The position numbers were made by a program, and so were the translations under genes. From assembly GCA_008933995.1 (NCBI GenBank), contig WARS01000030.1, positions 5,037,804 to 5,101,803 of the forward strand: a DNA stretch of 64,000 nucleotides, written 5' to 3'. Below, piece after piece: positions 1-27,800 of this stretch. Positions within the stretch are counted from its first letter, which is position 1. Each line of letters begins with the position of its first letter. The stretch comes from Datnioides undecimradiatus (Eukaryota > Chordata > Actinopteri > Lobotiformes > Datnioididae). The notes under the pieces are model-generated. The model ran no database searches and had not been told where the DNA came from. It saw nothing but the letters and a program-made list of their open reading frames with translations.

Positions 1-3000
1 TGCAACTATGTCAACCTAAAGAAGAGAACAAACCCATCTGAGAAACTTTACAGTCAATTATCAGTTCAAAATCAATACTTGTTTAATCAGTTACTAATGT
101 TTTAGGTCTTGATGTTTATTTTTGTGTATTTTTCACGAAAAAATGATAAACAATAGCTTCTCTAAGCTTCATCCTGACCATGTCCTGTTTCTGTCCTGAT
201 ATCGCTGAACAGCCCTGACCTTCATTTGAACTGGCTGCACTGTTTTCACAGACACAGACCAGTATTGACTATTGACTCTTACAATGACACTTACAATCTT
301 CTTGTCAGCAGAGTGCCAAGTGTGTCATTGAGAGCTGTTTGTAAATGATGGGAGCCACTGAGTCGACTTCAGTGACATGAACCTGATTTCCCAGAAGAGC
401 AACCGTGAGATTTTTCCACAGATCTTATATTATAGGAAAGTGAGGTTCGAGGTTTACTGACACCTCATCTGACTGTGTCGTCTAGTTTTAAATCTGATCA
501 AATCAATCAAACTGGAGAGTGACTGATTTGATGCTCTCCCATCAATATAATTCATCTATTATTCATTCCAAGCTGTGGCTAGTCTGAAGAGGAAATGTCC
601 TGGATCCTAATATATATTGTAAGGAGTCACCATTAGTTGTCAGTACTGTTGTTGTTTTCCTTGTCTACTCTGTGTAAGTTCAACATCTTCAGACTGAAAA
701 ATAATCCTGAAATATCAAATAGTGACACTGCCATGAAGAAGAACATTGACATGGCCTTAGATGTCAGCAGCTGCAAGCAAAGGCCACAGTGTCAATACCA
801 CATGCCATGGATAACCCCACTCCAAGGAGCCTCTGCCTTATTTTTTTTTTCATCTGGACAAAGGATTACTGTAAAGCTCTTGCTCAGCGTAGGTGCAGCA
901 GGAAGGACTATAAGCCCCATATGGTCCAAAAATCTTCTGGCAGATCTGCTGTACGTGTGCTTGAAACCTCACGATTGAGGCGGCTACACATGGCAGGTGA
1001 CATACCATAATCCCACCTTGGCTCAGCTATCAGAGACAGCAAGAAAGATCTCAGTGCAGATACTTTCACTTCACTGTCAAGAGTCCATTATTCAATTTCC
1101 TGCCAATAAGAAACAGAGAAGCAGTAGTTCATTAAAATATGACATTTGACTGTGATATTATGATCAGATTTAAATGCACGGAGAAGGGTGGAGGAGGAGG
1201 CGGTCATGAGGTAAATCCCTGGAATAGCAAATGTAATTTTTTTTTTTTTTTTTCCCCACTTTGATCTCCTGGCTGCAGTTTCTGGTTTCCCAAAGAGCTG
1301 TGCTAGGAAAAAAAAACCATCAAGTCAACTCTGCAACAACCTTCTGGACATACAATGCCACAGAAATCAGTTGAAGCAGTTTGTCTACCATTTCCCAGAA
1401 GATTGATGTTTTGTTGCACCATCAAGCCACCCCAGCTTTACTTTCTACTTTGTGGTTTTCCTGCTGGCAGTTGTCTAATTCCTGGCCTGCAGGTTGAACC
1501 CCTTAGTTATTGCGGCTGCACTTGTTGTCCAGTATACCGTGGAGGGCAGGGTTTATTCACACATGCTGTCTTCAAACACAGATATCTATCTTTCAAACAC
1601 AGAGACACAGAGCCTTGGGCAGTGAAATACTAGAGAGTTTGTCTGTAGATGGGAACACCATGATGGATGCAGGAACTTGAATTTCAATCGTTTTACAGCA
1701 GTCTCTATCACCTGTGAGGAGAATTCAGATCAGGGCAGTTGCTGTTGGCATCCTGGCTAATCAAGCGCGCTTATGGTTTAATACCTGTCATCTTTATAAC
1801 TGACCAGCTTTTGCACCAATACGTTTAATCTAAGTGTTTCAGATGCCAGAGTAGTTTGTTGCTAATTCATTCATACAAAATGCTAAATGTTCAGCTGGGT
1901 GAGGACGCTTGAAAACAAAAGGTAACAACAGAAATGTTCTCATCAAGAAAGGCCATGATTCAGTTTAGGTCCGTGTAAAAGATGTCAGGACAGCAAATGA
2001 CACAGTCCCTCTGCAGTCATGTTTTGGGTCAAAATGCTCTTTGATTTTGAAATTCAATATCTTCCTGGAGTGCCTTTGGGAAAGAAAAGGTTAAGTTCAC
2101 TGTCTGAAGGAGTTGGAAAAAAGGCATCGCTGAAGGAGAGAGGAGAAGTGTGACAAAGTGTTAGAAACCCATGAATAGAGCAGTGATTTAATAGTTCTAA
2201 TGATGCTTTCTTCGACATATTAAAATACAGGAAAGAAAATTATTTTTCCATAAAGTTTTAGCTGTGCTCTGCCTGAGAGGGAAAGGTCTGATGAGAAATC
2301 AGTGGGAGTGGAGCACCTCTTTGTGCTTTTGTCCTGTGCAGGGCCCAGAGGGGATTCAGTTGGTTAGATAATTGTCTGTACGCTAAATATGAAGAGCCAA
2401 GAGAAGAGTAGCTTAAATTAGCTTAAAGACTAGAAACGCATAGCAACTGCTCATCTGAGGATCTGATGCTCCCAGAGTAGTAGTTGTTCAGGTACAGACA
2501 CGTCATATCTTCATATTTAGAGTATACAGTGGTATAGATCTTATTAAAATCTATCCAAGAATCTGAATACCAACAAGTATATTCCTCAAAATGACAAACT
2601 GTCTTTGAAAAGAACAAATACAATTTTTATTTCTCAATAAAAGGCAGATTCATCATCCACAGTAATACCATTTGTCAGCTGAACGCATTGAGCTGTTTGG
2701 CTGTTCCAACCTCGACTGTTACTCTGCCTAGTCTGACCGGACCGGCTGATGTAAGCTCATGTTGGCAAACTTTACAATTCTGTGTAGCTACTGTGACTGA
2801 TTCTGATGATCTCTGAAAATGAGTCTCTGATCAATTGTCACCAACAGTTTACGTCTACAGTAACTTTTATTCGTTTACTTTATTGTAAATGCACCAGCTT
2901 TAAGGATTCAGGCAGCTGAGCTTGTGCTTTGTGTGTATTTCTATCCGACTCATGTTGGTATCTCAGGCTCCAGACCAAACCAAATGTGGCTTTATGACGG

Positions 3001-4605
3001 GTGCAAGTGTGTCAGCGCTCAATCTTTTTTTTTTTTTTTTTTTTTTTTGGATTTTAAATATGTTATGCAGCTGCAGTGTGGTGAAAACATTTAATCCCAT
3101 GCTTAATTTGAACTTTTTTTATTACAGCTGTGACTTTCAACCAATTTCATACTTGCAGTGGCAAAACTGCTTTCTGACAATTCAGGATTCCGGTTGTGGA
3201 TGGTCTGCAATCGCACAAGGAAACACACAAGCACACCTTTGCTTCCTTGTGAACGGTGAACGTCCTAAACTGACTGAAAAACTAGATCACACGCTTTTTA
3301 AAGACATTGAGCAGCACCACTGTGACTGTAACCGGGAGGAGATGGAGGCTCTCGTACATTTCAGAGATAAAAAAGGAGCGATGGCACTGACAGCGACTGC
3401 ACAGAGACACACAGCGGTCCCATCCAAACTCTTGCCAAGTCAAACCAGATTACATTTTGGACAAGGATAAAATGTTGTCACCCCAGCTCAAAAGACGCAG
3501 TAAAGATCTCTCCAACGCTCTCTCTCTCTTCCTGCATTTAACCGGGTCCACCTTTCTGCTGTGCCACCACTTCAGCAGCTTCTCATATGACCCACATATG
3601 AGATCCACCTTCATTTTTAAGACATTTTTACTGTACCAGATGAAAACCGAAAATATACATTGAATGTCACCATGTCTGTGCAGTGAAAAGGGAATGATCT
3701 GAGCTGGACTATTCACAGCAGCCCATTGAAATGCAAATTACTTGCATTTATGATGCTTATGTTTACAGTTTTCGACGCCCTCCCCCAGGCTTCCTGTGAT
3801 AGAAAGGAGCGGGGCGCATTGCTCTGAATGGCTCGATTCACATCTCACAAGTAAAAGAAGAGGAGTGAGCGATGGAGATACAAAGACAGACAGCTTTTCA
3901 TTCAGTGTCAGGCGTTCTTCCCTCTGTCTCAGTGTCACTGATTGCCTTATCTGAGACTGCATAGGCATTTTCTTCTACAAAAGCCTTTCCCCGGTTTGAA
4001 AATGGCTCATTGAGTTTGGTTGTCACCCATCACATCAAAGCTGTGCGATAAGAACATTTGACTGATAGACTGATGGAAGGTTTCCCTACATAATATTAAC
4101 AGAATGAATATGGAACAAAACGCCTCCCAGAACATTTTCTCAGATGTTTAACTGTAATTTAAGTCTTTTCAAGTCGTTTCAGCATTAAGCAGTTGCTTTC
4201 CTTTTAATGCACTTATTTACTTAAGGGATTTCTTCCTATACTGACAGAAGTAAGAGTGATCAATGTGCACCCAACTGTGGGAACCTATAACTTCATAATG
4301 TATTCATTAACCCGCAGCTTGATTTTGCAATTTAGTCCTGTTTACTGCTTCGCTTTGTAAATGCTTTGAATGCAATGAGCATGCCAAAGAACTAACTGAA
4401 TTTTTATTCAGCCTGACTCTGCAGGGAAACTGAAATTCACTTTGCAAAGTACCCACTTCTGAATACTGAAGCAGAACAAAGGCAGTTGTCTAGCAGTGGT
4501 CTGTCAAAGTCCTTCTTGCTTTCTAACATTAACCTCTACCTCCCTGTCTGTCTTTTTCTCTCCCTACTGTTTCTGTCCCTGCCTTTGTGTGTCTCATTAC
4601 TCCAG
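1..4605 (+). other. slc1a7 intron upstream of first visible exon; no gene seen
   Basis: No exon for the N-terminal transporter helices could be found here, so it is read as intron. It holds poly-T tracts (about 1237-1253 and 3025-3048) and a partial foldback-family repeat near 2365-2460. The 182-codon ORF at 2922-3470 runs through the poly-T tract and resembles nothing known to me. Confidence 0.6.
2365..2460. repeat. Partial copy of foldback-type interspersed repeat
   Basis: Shares the 14-mer cgctaaatatgaag and the following 'agcttaa..agcttaaagactag.aac' pattern with the fuller element near 9390-9700. It appears to be a degenerate left arm. Confidence 0.6.
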
Positions 4606-19003
<14,398 letters not shown>

Positions 19004-20375
19004 AAGCAGTTTCCCTGCCAGCAACTACAGGCTCATCCACAGCTGCGGGGTCAGCAGGGGGAGAAGACAAATTAAAGATTGAGATGACACACTTGATCAC
19101 ACACTTTTCCCCTTCGAGGAGGAGAGCGGCCCAGAGTGGTTGAATGCAGATGACCCTGGAAGAAAAAAAAGACTTTTTTTTTTTCTACATAACCTAAATA
19201 ATGACCCACTTTTGATTGTGTATGTTCGTGTCTGTGTACATTTCTATCAGAGCTGAATTATTTGGTACCAGTGGTGCGCTGCTCCAGCTGACAGACATTT
19301 GAAACCAGAGAATTGATCCTGTTCAAGGTTTCATAACATTCTCCCAAGATGAGTCAGCCCATCTCGAAGAAGCAGAAAGAGAGAACACAATAGCTAATAT
19401 CAGATATATTTTAAGGAACCTATCCCTCTGTGGACTGTGGATTAAAAGAAACAGAAAACATCCACACCTATCTCTTTTTATTCATTATGATACGGTTTGG
19501 TATATTTTTAGCATAATATTGGTCGGGGTTTTTGTATATTTCTTTTTTGTCATTCTGATCTCTATAATGAAACACAGGCAATATGTTGCCTGCTGGGAGC
19601 ATTTTTCAAATGGATTCACCGACTCAGTAACACGCACAATACAGAGACAATTTGGACAATACAAGATAACTGAGCTATGCCGGGAAACAGTTGTTTTAAC
19701 ACACATATGCACAGTTGGGTTCACATTCACGAAAGAAATGTCTTAGATTTTGGGGGTTTAAAAAAAGGCATATTTTATGATTATTTAAATGCCCTAAGCA
19801 ACATCTTTCCCTACACTTCTCTGCCTTGTCATCCTGAGTCTAGTAGGTACTCTGCCTCATGCCTGCAGTACTGTACGGTCATTGCCAGAATCAAGGCAAA
19901 AAGACAATGGTCACGATAAAAATGAAGACGAGTGTTTGCCCTTGTGTTGAAATCATCTTACGTTGTCTTTGCGCCCCATCGTATTTCCTCTTTGCCTTAA
20001 ACAACCAAAGGAGAAGCATATGGGACAAGTGCGTTACAGTCGTATCAGCAACAGCAAAGCAACACATCAAGTCAACAATCACAGGTCATAGTCTGAACTC
20101 TGTCCATATGTTTGTGATAAATGCTGTACATGTTATGTATTTCAAAAGTTAAACAAATGTAGATTTTACTATAATGTCAGGATCTTTCAAGAGCTGCCAT
20201 TCTGTATTTGTTAAAAATAACATTTCACTGTAGTCCAAAATTTATAAAAATGTACCAACTCTTTAAAAGAAAGAACACTGTCTACATTAGTCTACTGTTG
20301 GACTTCTTCTTTAATTTGCTTTAGAAGGCTGGAATAACAAGAACTGCATGTGCAATAAAGGGTTACATACATAAC
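19004..20375 (+). other. slc1a7: slc1a7 3' untranslated region
   Basis: AT-rich, gene-free sequence follows the slc1a7 stop without any further recognisable exon. The first canonical AATAAA on the + strand that looks usable is at 20354-20359, which would give a 3' UTR of about 1.35 kb. Small ORFs here in several frames show no family features and are treated as chance. Confidence 0.6.
20354..20359 (+). terminator. slc1a7: Candidate slc1a7 polyadenylation signal
   Basis: Canonical AATAAA about 1.35 kb after the slc1a7 stop. The cleavage site is inferred, not seen. Confidence 0.55.
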
Positions 20376-21277
20376 ACTTCAAAGACTGAAACTGCAAGTA
20401 TGCAACGCTTTACTCTGAAACCAAACCTTGTGGCAATCTACGTAGCTGACAAACAAAGCCAACACGGAAGTGCTCTAATCTGCATTTCCGCCTATCTAAG
20501 GCCACCCAGGGCTGTGAGTCAGTCCCTCGAGACCTCCATGTTAAAATGCCCAACATTACAGCAGAAATAAATATGTTTACAGCCTGACACAAAAAAGCTC
20601 TGGTCTCTAATTCAAGTCACCGAAGTCAACCTCTCAGCTGTGTTTGTGGTGTCGGTGCCTTTTGGAGAACATTATATGCAAATATTAGATGAATAATAAT
20701 TATACAGCTAATTTTAACAAGCTAACCAAGAAGTCAGCAAGAGTTTTTAAGTGAAATTTTGATTTAATTTTAATTATGTAGTCACATCAGCTCTAATTAA
20801 CAGGCATTGGTGTCTGTGCTCATCAATGCTAATTAGCTAGCTAAAGAGTCAGGCTTCCAGCAAGATGCCCAGCTGCGCTAACAATGCTAACGGGAGCACA
20901 CACTTGCCACAGTTATTAAATCAGCATATAGCACATATATATCTATACTATTCTGTGTAAGATTCAACAATCCAAAACATTAGCTAGTTAACATTTGATA
21001 TTAACATAGTACTAGCCATATGAGCTATACAGATTAAATGGCATTTTGAGAGCATGTACACTATGTATTGGAAATTGGTTTGGTTCAAGCAAGTCATATT
21101 TTCTTTTGCTGGAAAGAAATGTCATTGGATTTAAACATTAAAATACAAAGAAAGTTGTTTTTATATATGTTTTCCATATATTATTAAGCAAGGGTTAAAA
21201 AGTTGTTTTTCACTTTTTCAAAGCTTTGCTTTTAAGGCTAGCTTGTTAGTCTGAGGTACCTTGGTAGCCTCGAGCTA

Positions 21278-21302
21278 TGTGTGTGTGTGTGTGTGTGTGT
21301 GT
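21278..21302. repeat. (TG)n microsatellite
   Basis: A pure TG tract of about 25 bp. Confidence 0.9.
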
Positions 21303-22161
21303 TTCAGAAACCCAGCTTAATTTGGCCTGCCTCAGCTCCACCTCTTCGCCAACTTTTGGATTAGCCAGGAGTTAAGTGGAGTCAGGCACTGCCGAGATGG
21401 CAACAGTGGAGCTGCGCACAGCCAGCTTCAAAACCACTGTTCAGGAAACCAATGGGCGATGTCACAGCCGCTACTGTGTTAGTTTTATACAGTCTGACAA
21501 GCTGAGAAAAATGAGCAAATAAGCAAATTTTCAGCTCAAACATGAATAAATCCCTACGTAAACCAAAGTCAACCGAGCTGCCAAATGGGTGGACAGAGGC
21601 AATTTAAATGAGTCTAAGCACGTTGCACTTCAGAGCATTTGAAAACATTAGAGATTTTTTACTCCACACTGACACTTTTCTGTATTTGTCAGTGTTATGA
21701 AGAGATAATTACTTTATTATCAAAGAATGTAAAGTAACTCTCCCTGCCCTGGGATTTCCTCTTGTAGATACCTTTCTAAGGCCAAGTTATGCATTGCAAT
21801 AAGTCTTAGTGGCTGTGTAATGACATTAAGGGGATTGAATAAGGGAAATCCACTTTAAAAATACAGAAAAACAAATATTTATTTTATAGACTGCATCAAG
21901 ACAGCAGATCAAACATACATGGGCTTGCAGGTTTATAGATGTGTTAATTGTCTAATTTCCAGCCACTCTTAAAACAGGGGAACCAACAAGAGCAACCTTG
22001 GAGCAAAATTACCAGAATTGCGTGCAATTGCCATCCCAATGACAATCAGACAGGAAATATTAAAAGTGTTGAGGTATATTAAACAAATCTTTACCTGTAT
22101 TATAACTAATATCTGCATCCATCGGAAGCACATCAATCATGTCTGACATTTCTTCCAGGAC

Positions 22162-22279
22162 AAGTCAATGGAAAAGATGACGTCAGTCCCCATAGTTCAC
22201 ATCAATCAGCTCTCCTGTGTAAGTCAGTGGTAAAGATGACGTCAGTCCCCATTGTTCATATCAATCAGCTCTCCTGTGG
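22162..22279. repeat. 59-bp tandem duplication, each copy with a CRE palindrome
   Basis: Two head-to-tail units of 59 bp (22162-22220 and 22221-22279) differ at only a few bases. Each contains the perfect 8-bp palindrome TGACGTCA (22178-22185 and 22237-22244) followed by 'gtcccca' and 'atcaatcagctctcctgtg'. The repeat is seen directly; a regulatory role is inference. Confidence 0.8.
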
Positions 22280-24489
22280 GAAACCGTAACACTTCCTCCT
22301 TGAACAGATCTATCCACACAGCCACTAGCATCTGGCCACTATGACTGCTAGCTGCTAGCAACTAGCAAACTGAAGCCAGTTAGCAGTTAATTTCCATTAA
22401 CTTATCACACAGCAGCTCACAGATAACAGACTCCACGAATCTCTCTCTGCTTGTTGCACTGTTACCCCACATTTTATCGTTCTACAGGTTATTATTGCAA
22501 CTGTTCAATCACAAATCTCAAACAAGAAGCAATCCTCACCCAAAGGTAGACCACTGTGTTTTCAATCCTGCAATTTGCACTTGAGACTTGTGTGTCTCGC
22601 GTTAAAAAGATGATGGGTATGTTCTGTGCAGTCTTGTGTTTTGGTGGTAAAGAGATGACCTCTCCTGTGCATTAGGGCCTCTAAAGCATTTCTGAACTCC
22701 CCTTCCCCTTTTTGTGCAGAGCAGATGTGTCGCAGAATGTTTTCAGTGGCTACCCATGCATTTGTTTTAAGGATTGTGTTGTGAGGTTTTGGACCAAGCA
22801 TTACATTTATTTCAACTTACGACTCAGAGTATACAGTAGAATAAAGTCGTCACGAAGTTCGAAGGGTCTCATTCAACTACAGTAGATATTAAATATTCTT
22901 TTTCTATACTTTCTAGGAAAGCTCTGCGCCAAGGTTATTTATTCGAGTACAGGCTGAGCGTCTTAAGTTGACTTGAGGCAAACCAAGCCTGAAAATCCTC
23001 AGCTAACACCATCCTGCTTCACCTCATCCAACCCCTTTGCTCTGCAGTTGTTATAGCGTATCTCCTAAAGACCCATTAGCCCACTGCTAATGGTCAGTGA
23101 GACAAGCCAGCCATGCGACTTGGACGGCATCTGAATATTACCATTTGGCCAACTGGCCACCTGGCAGAGAGACAGGATGGAGGGTGGGCTAATGGGAGTT
23201 GGCAGTAGGAAAGGAGCCAGGATCGGGCTAAAGGCACAATGGGGAAGGGCGGCGTGGGGGTCTGGATCAACTCAAAAATAACTAGACAAATGGAGAGAGA
23301 ATGGAAAAAGAGGGAAGTAGGGCACAACAGCGACAAAAACAACTGAAATCCATTTGTTTGTCTCACCAGTGAAATCTAGTAGAGAACTGTGTAATTACAA
23401 GCCTGACAGGGTACGGGCACATGGGTGAGTAACACCACTTTTAAACTGCACTGACACCATTAAGCGCACAAGTACTTTCTTTTCACTCTGATGATCTTAT
23501 TTCCAAACATATAAACTCAGTCTGGTGGTGTCTAGAATTTGAAATCAGTGGGCCATCAATTCAGTTTGCTCTTTAAAAACAAATGAAGCCATGTAAAAAA
23601 GGAAAAATCTGGAGCCTGGGATAAAACAGAACATTAATTATCAGTAAAACTCAACCATGGAAATATTGCAGCAAAGAATGTCACAGAACTAACATAAATA
23701 GTAATTTTTATGACATTAACCCCTGTTGTCCTCTGTCTGTCAGCTGAAGAAACAGAAAGAGTCATGTGAATCAGTGTGTTTGGTTTACAAGTATGGCCGT
23801 ACAATTTATAGCCTGTGCTGTCAGATTCATAATGCATGGGCTTGTTAAGTACATTAAGAATGTCAGTATATTATTTCCACCCTCCCACACCAGCCTATAA
23901 ATAAATATAAACTGCAACATTTTTGCAAATGTATTTTCACTATAACAGAAACCTCTATGGTTGCATCATTACAACATCATTAATTGTGTATGGCGTATTT
24001 ATCGCTTTTGTCTCTTTCTTTATTCTCCATATCGTTCGTATTGGTAAAAAACATATTTGGGCTTTTTTTTTTTTTTTTAAATTAATGTGGGCAGTTTTGC
24101 TGTCCAGTTTCTGATCTCATCATTCTCCACTCTCCAGAACCAAACGGTCAAACTCTGGCACGATAAGTTAGCGAAAATCTGCCATTGGAATTCAGTCCTT
24201 ATATCTGAGAACAGCTCCTTCGGCCTGCTCTGGTTTGTCTGTAGTTTTTGTATTCAAAAGAGCAAATAATTCTGTCAATTTCTCTTGCTAATTGGAAATA
24301 ACTGACATGCATATTTCTCCTTTGGAAATTATCTGGTAGCATTTCAAAAGCCCCACCTCCACCCCAGCATCCACCTGCTGTGCTAAGCTTGGTGTATCCT
24401 TGTAGGGAGCTGCAAGGTCAGAGCTTCCACGCCCGGCAGGATTTTGTTTAAAGAAATAAACTTCAGAAGTTATTATTGCTAGTGAAGGA

Positions 24490-24495
24490 TTTATT
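24490..24495 (-). terminator. scp2: Candidate scp2 polyadenylation signal
   Basis: AATAAA on the - strand (tttatt on +) about 320 bp beyond the scp2 stop codon. Confidence 0.5.
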
Positions 24496-24816
24496 TATTT
24501 TTTTTGTAAAAAATAATATAAGTGCTATCATTTACAGATATATGATCTATAGGGCTTAAATGGCTTTCAATGACAAGCTTCCCTACATAGACAGAGATTA
24601 ATGGCACGGTGAGTGCTTTGGATTGAAATTTGCACTGATGTTGCATCTGCAACTTTGCAACTGTGCAGTGATCTCAGTAGCATCTAGAATTAATGAAACA
24701 TTATGGACTGTATTTCAAGATCATCAATTCATCAATGAGTTTGTTGATTAGAGAAATTCAGGAGCGGTTAGTTATTCCAACTAATTCGCCCTCGAGGTGT
24801 TCGCTCGCTCCTGGTG

Positions 24817-27800
24817 TCACAGCTTGGCCTTGCCTGGTGTGACCTGGAGGTTCTGCAGCTTCATGGCCATGCCCATGTTCCCAGAGATCTTCAGTTTTCC
24901 TTGAAAGAACGCCTGAGAAGACAGAAGAGGAAAGAGACGAAATGTCAACTTTAAATTTTATCATGTTGGACTTTTAATAAACACAAATCTTCTGACAGAC
25001 TAGAAAAGAAAGTGAGGAAGTTCAACACTAAATTATGTGTGTAAAGCTAAAGCTCCTTTATCGCAGGATGAGCTGTCACCTGAGCAACCGGCTCGTGTCA
25101 CTCTGCTGTCTGGAGGGTGTACCTTACAGCTTTATTTTCTGTCTTACTTTTTCTGGTTTGCTAGATTTTTTTTTCATTTTGCTGCTGGATGGGAGCGTAT
25201 TAGCCTCCGGCTGTGTGGATTGTTATCCAACTCTCTACATCCACCTGCCAAAGGACCAAATCCAGGGGCCTCTATAGTTTTAGAGCAGGAAATAAGAAGT
25301 TTTAACTGGTTGCCACACAGCTGGTACCAACAGAATAAAAGGTGGAGCCTTTTAAAAATAATGAGCATTTTTCCAAGTACTATCTAGAGACTTTAAGCTT
25401 CAGACGTCTGAGCATGATGGCAATTTTTTTTAAAGACAAGATGTGACCAATTCACAATGAATTATGACAAATAAAACTTGAACAGACTACATTTGAAAAA
25501 TTAAAACATTTTTGTTTATCGTACCTGCTCAATATTAGTTTTAGGAAACATTAGTGGGGAGATATATTATTTAATTTCAGTAAGACAGACAGAAAACTCC
25601 TTATCCTAATGACAGACTGGGGTCTTTTTAACAACTTTTTTCATTCAACGCATGATTTTTCTAAGTTTTGTTAAATTAAACAGTTGTTAAATAAAAGTTG
25701 GCCAGGGAAATGGTAGAAATACAGAAAGCTTTGAGTATATATTAACAGTGAAATGCGGTGAACTTTAACAGGGTAAACAGAAGCGGATCAAAAGAGGCTT
25801 TGTGCTAAAATATGACCATTTGTACTCGTCACACAGAGGGAAATAGAAATAAAGGCCTGCCTCTAATACATGTTTCAAATACAGGCCTGGTACCTTCTGC
25901 AGCTTCTGCAGCTAACGGCTGCTACTATCCGAGGATATACTGGAAATCTCTGGGTTAATTGCTAGACAACCTAATTAACCCATCTGTTATAGTCTGACAG
26001 TGATTACAGCCACTGGGGGCGTGTCAACTTCCTCTTCCATTCACCGGGTTATGGACCACCATCCAATCAGCATTAGTATTTAAGGTCCAACATTTATTCT
26101 CTATTAACAGATCAACAGATCAGAAGGCAGATCAATTTTATATGAATCTAAGAAAAAATGTTATTGCTCACAGACAACAGCTGGGGTCCAACACTGTAGT
26201 TCAGTGCATCTGCATGCAGGCACATTAACATGATTGATACTACTTGTACAACAAATGGAGACCAGGATGCTTCACATACCAAAACCCTGTCCTTTGCCTG
26301 CAATTATCATATTCTTCACATTTATATGCTATCTATATATATATTTCTATTCATTTGGCCTCAGTGTAATCTTGGTGCAGGCATGTGGTGTGTCCTGTAC
26401 TGCTTCCTGTGTTTCACTGCACCTCCGTGTGTGGGCTCTAGGCAGAGGTTCTCCACTTAAAGGTAAAGTTGTCAGTTTGCCAGTGGGTACGGCTGCACTG
26501 TCAGACATGCACTGGTCAAACTCGCACATTGGCAGAAAAATAATCACAGAATTTTTGTGTCAGAAACTATTTGTATTTCTCAGCTCATGACAGGGTCAGC
26601 AACACCTACTGCACGTTCCAGGTGCTGAGAATTTACTACTTCAGTGTCCTGTTGCTTTAATAATTCCCCTGACTGACGTGTTTAGCCCTTTACAGCAAAT
26701 AGCTCTCAGGGAAGCCAATTACACTGTATGTTTATAGGAATACACAACGGATTGGGGTTTGGCTGCCCAACAAAATGCTCTTACTACTAATGTGGGTTGA
26801 CAATAATGTGTTTAGACACAAATCCAGGGAATTCTTGTGTACTTGCACACATAACCTGTTTGGTTCGATTAAAACGAACTCTGATGTGTTTTGTCCTGGT
26901 GTGAAAGCTGCCAATCACCGTTACTACCGGGTCGAGTTGCATTCTTGAATAATAATGTTCAAAATGAGTTGTTTTGCCATGATCTGTTTGTGAACATCAG
27001 CGCAGACAAATGAAGTCAAAACAAATCATACTGGCCCACAGATGCGAAAGCGAGCTTAGTGGCAACTAGGGAGGAATTCATTTAATATGTCTGTTACATT
27101 TTGTTAATGTGTAAAACAGAAAGACGTGGTCAATAGAAAATTACAAACCCTTTGTGCGTCCAACTTTCCTGTCATCAGGTCCAACAGAGCTTCGTCACTC
27201 ATGGAGAAGGTGCAGTCTGCCGTTTCACCTGAAAGGAACAAATGGTGGAGGAGCTCATTCATCAAGGCTAACCACAACAGCAAATTAAATGTATTGGAGG
27301 TAAAACTTTACACACATAAACAAAAATAATATTTTCCATTCCTTCTAGACACATCAAGGCAAAATAAGCCTAACACGTCAGTCACCATTATCGCCAAGCT
27401 CCAAATAGAAAGCACTCCAGAGTACACTTGGCATTTTGATTTACCGCTCCATTAATGTAAAACACTGTGGCAGGAAGCGTTATGACTCATGCCCTCTCTC
27501 TAGTATATTCTGACGAGAAATTGTCAATTCTCTGTTCTGTCAAATGTCTCAATGCAGCACAAGAGTGAATATAGTCCAATAGAAGAGCAGAATCTGAATC
27601 TGTGTGCGTGTCTTTTCTAAAGATTATAATTCTGAGCAGCAACTGCAGTCTCACACGAGGAGTGGGAGTTAAATCAATGCCTCTTTCCCAAGAAAAAGTG
27701 AATATTACAGAAGAAGCAGGCTTACAGACAGCACATTGTCCAGTATATAGTAAGACAGGGTACATATAGCTGAGCACTTCATATGTCGGGTATGTATATG

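Larger units (their letters stand above)
20376..24480. other. Intergenic region between slc1a7 and scp2
   Basis: Lies between the inferred 3' ends of slc1a7 (+) and scp2 (-), so these genes converge. No coding exon was found; in particular no leucine-rich-repeat gene comparable to PODN, which I recall at the equivalent human position. It contains a TG microsatellite (21278-21302), 'gctagctaa'-rich stretches typical of fish intergenic DNA, and the tandem duplication at 22162-22279. Confidence 0.65.

Noticed and set aside
2922..3470. 182-codon ORF, the longest in the window
   Set aside because: It reads through a poly-T tract as poly-Phe and shows no domain, family motif or splice context; it lies in a slc1a7 intron.
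25035..25387. Overlapping + strand ORFs of 80 and 116 codons in the last scp2 intron
   Set aside because: Leu/Phe-rich translation of T-rich DNA; two frames open at once and no motif in either.
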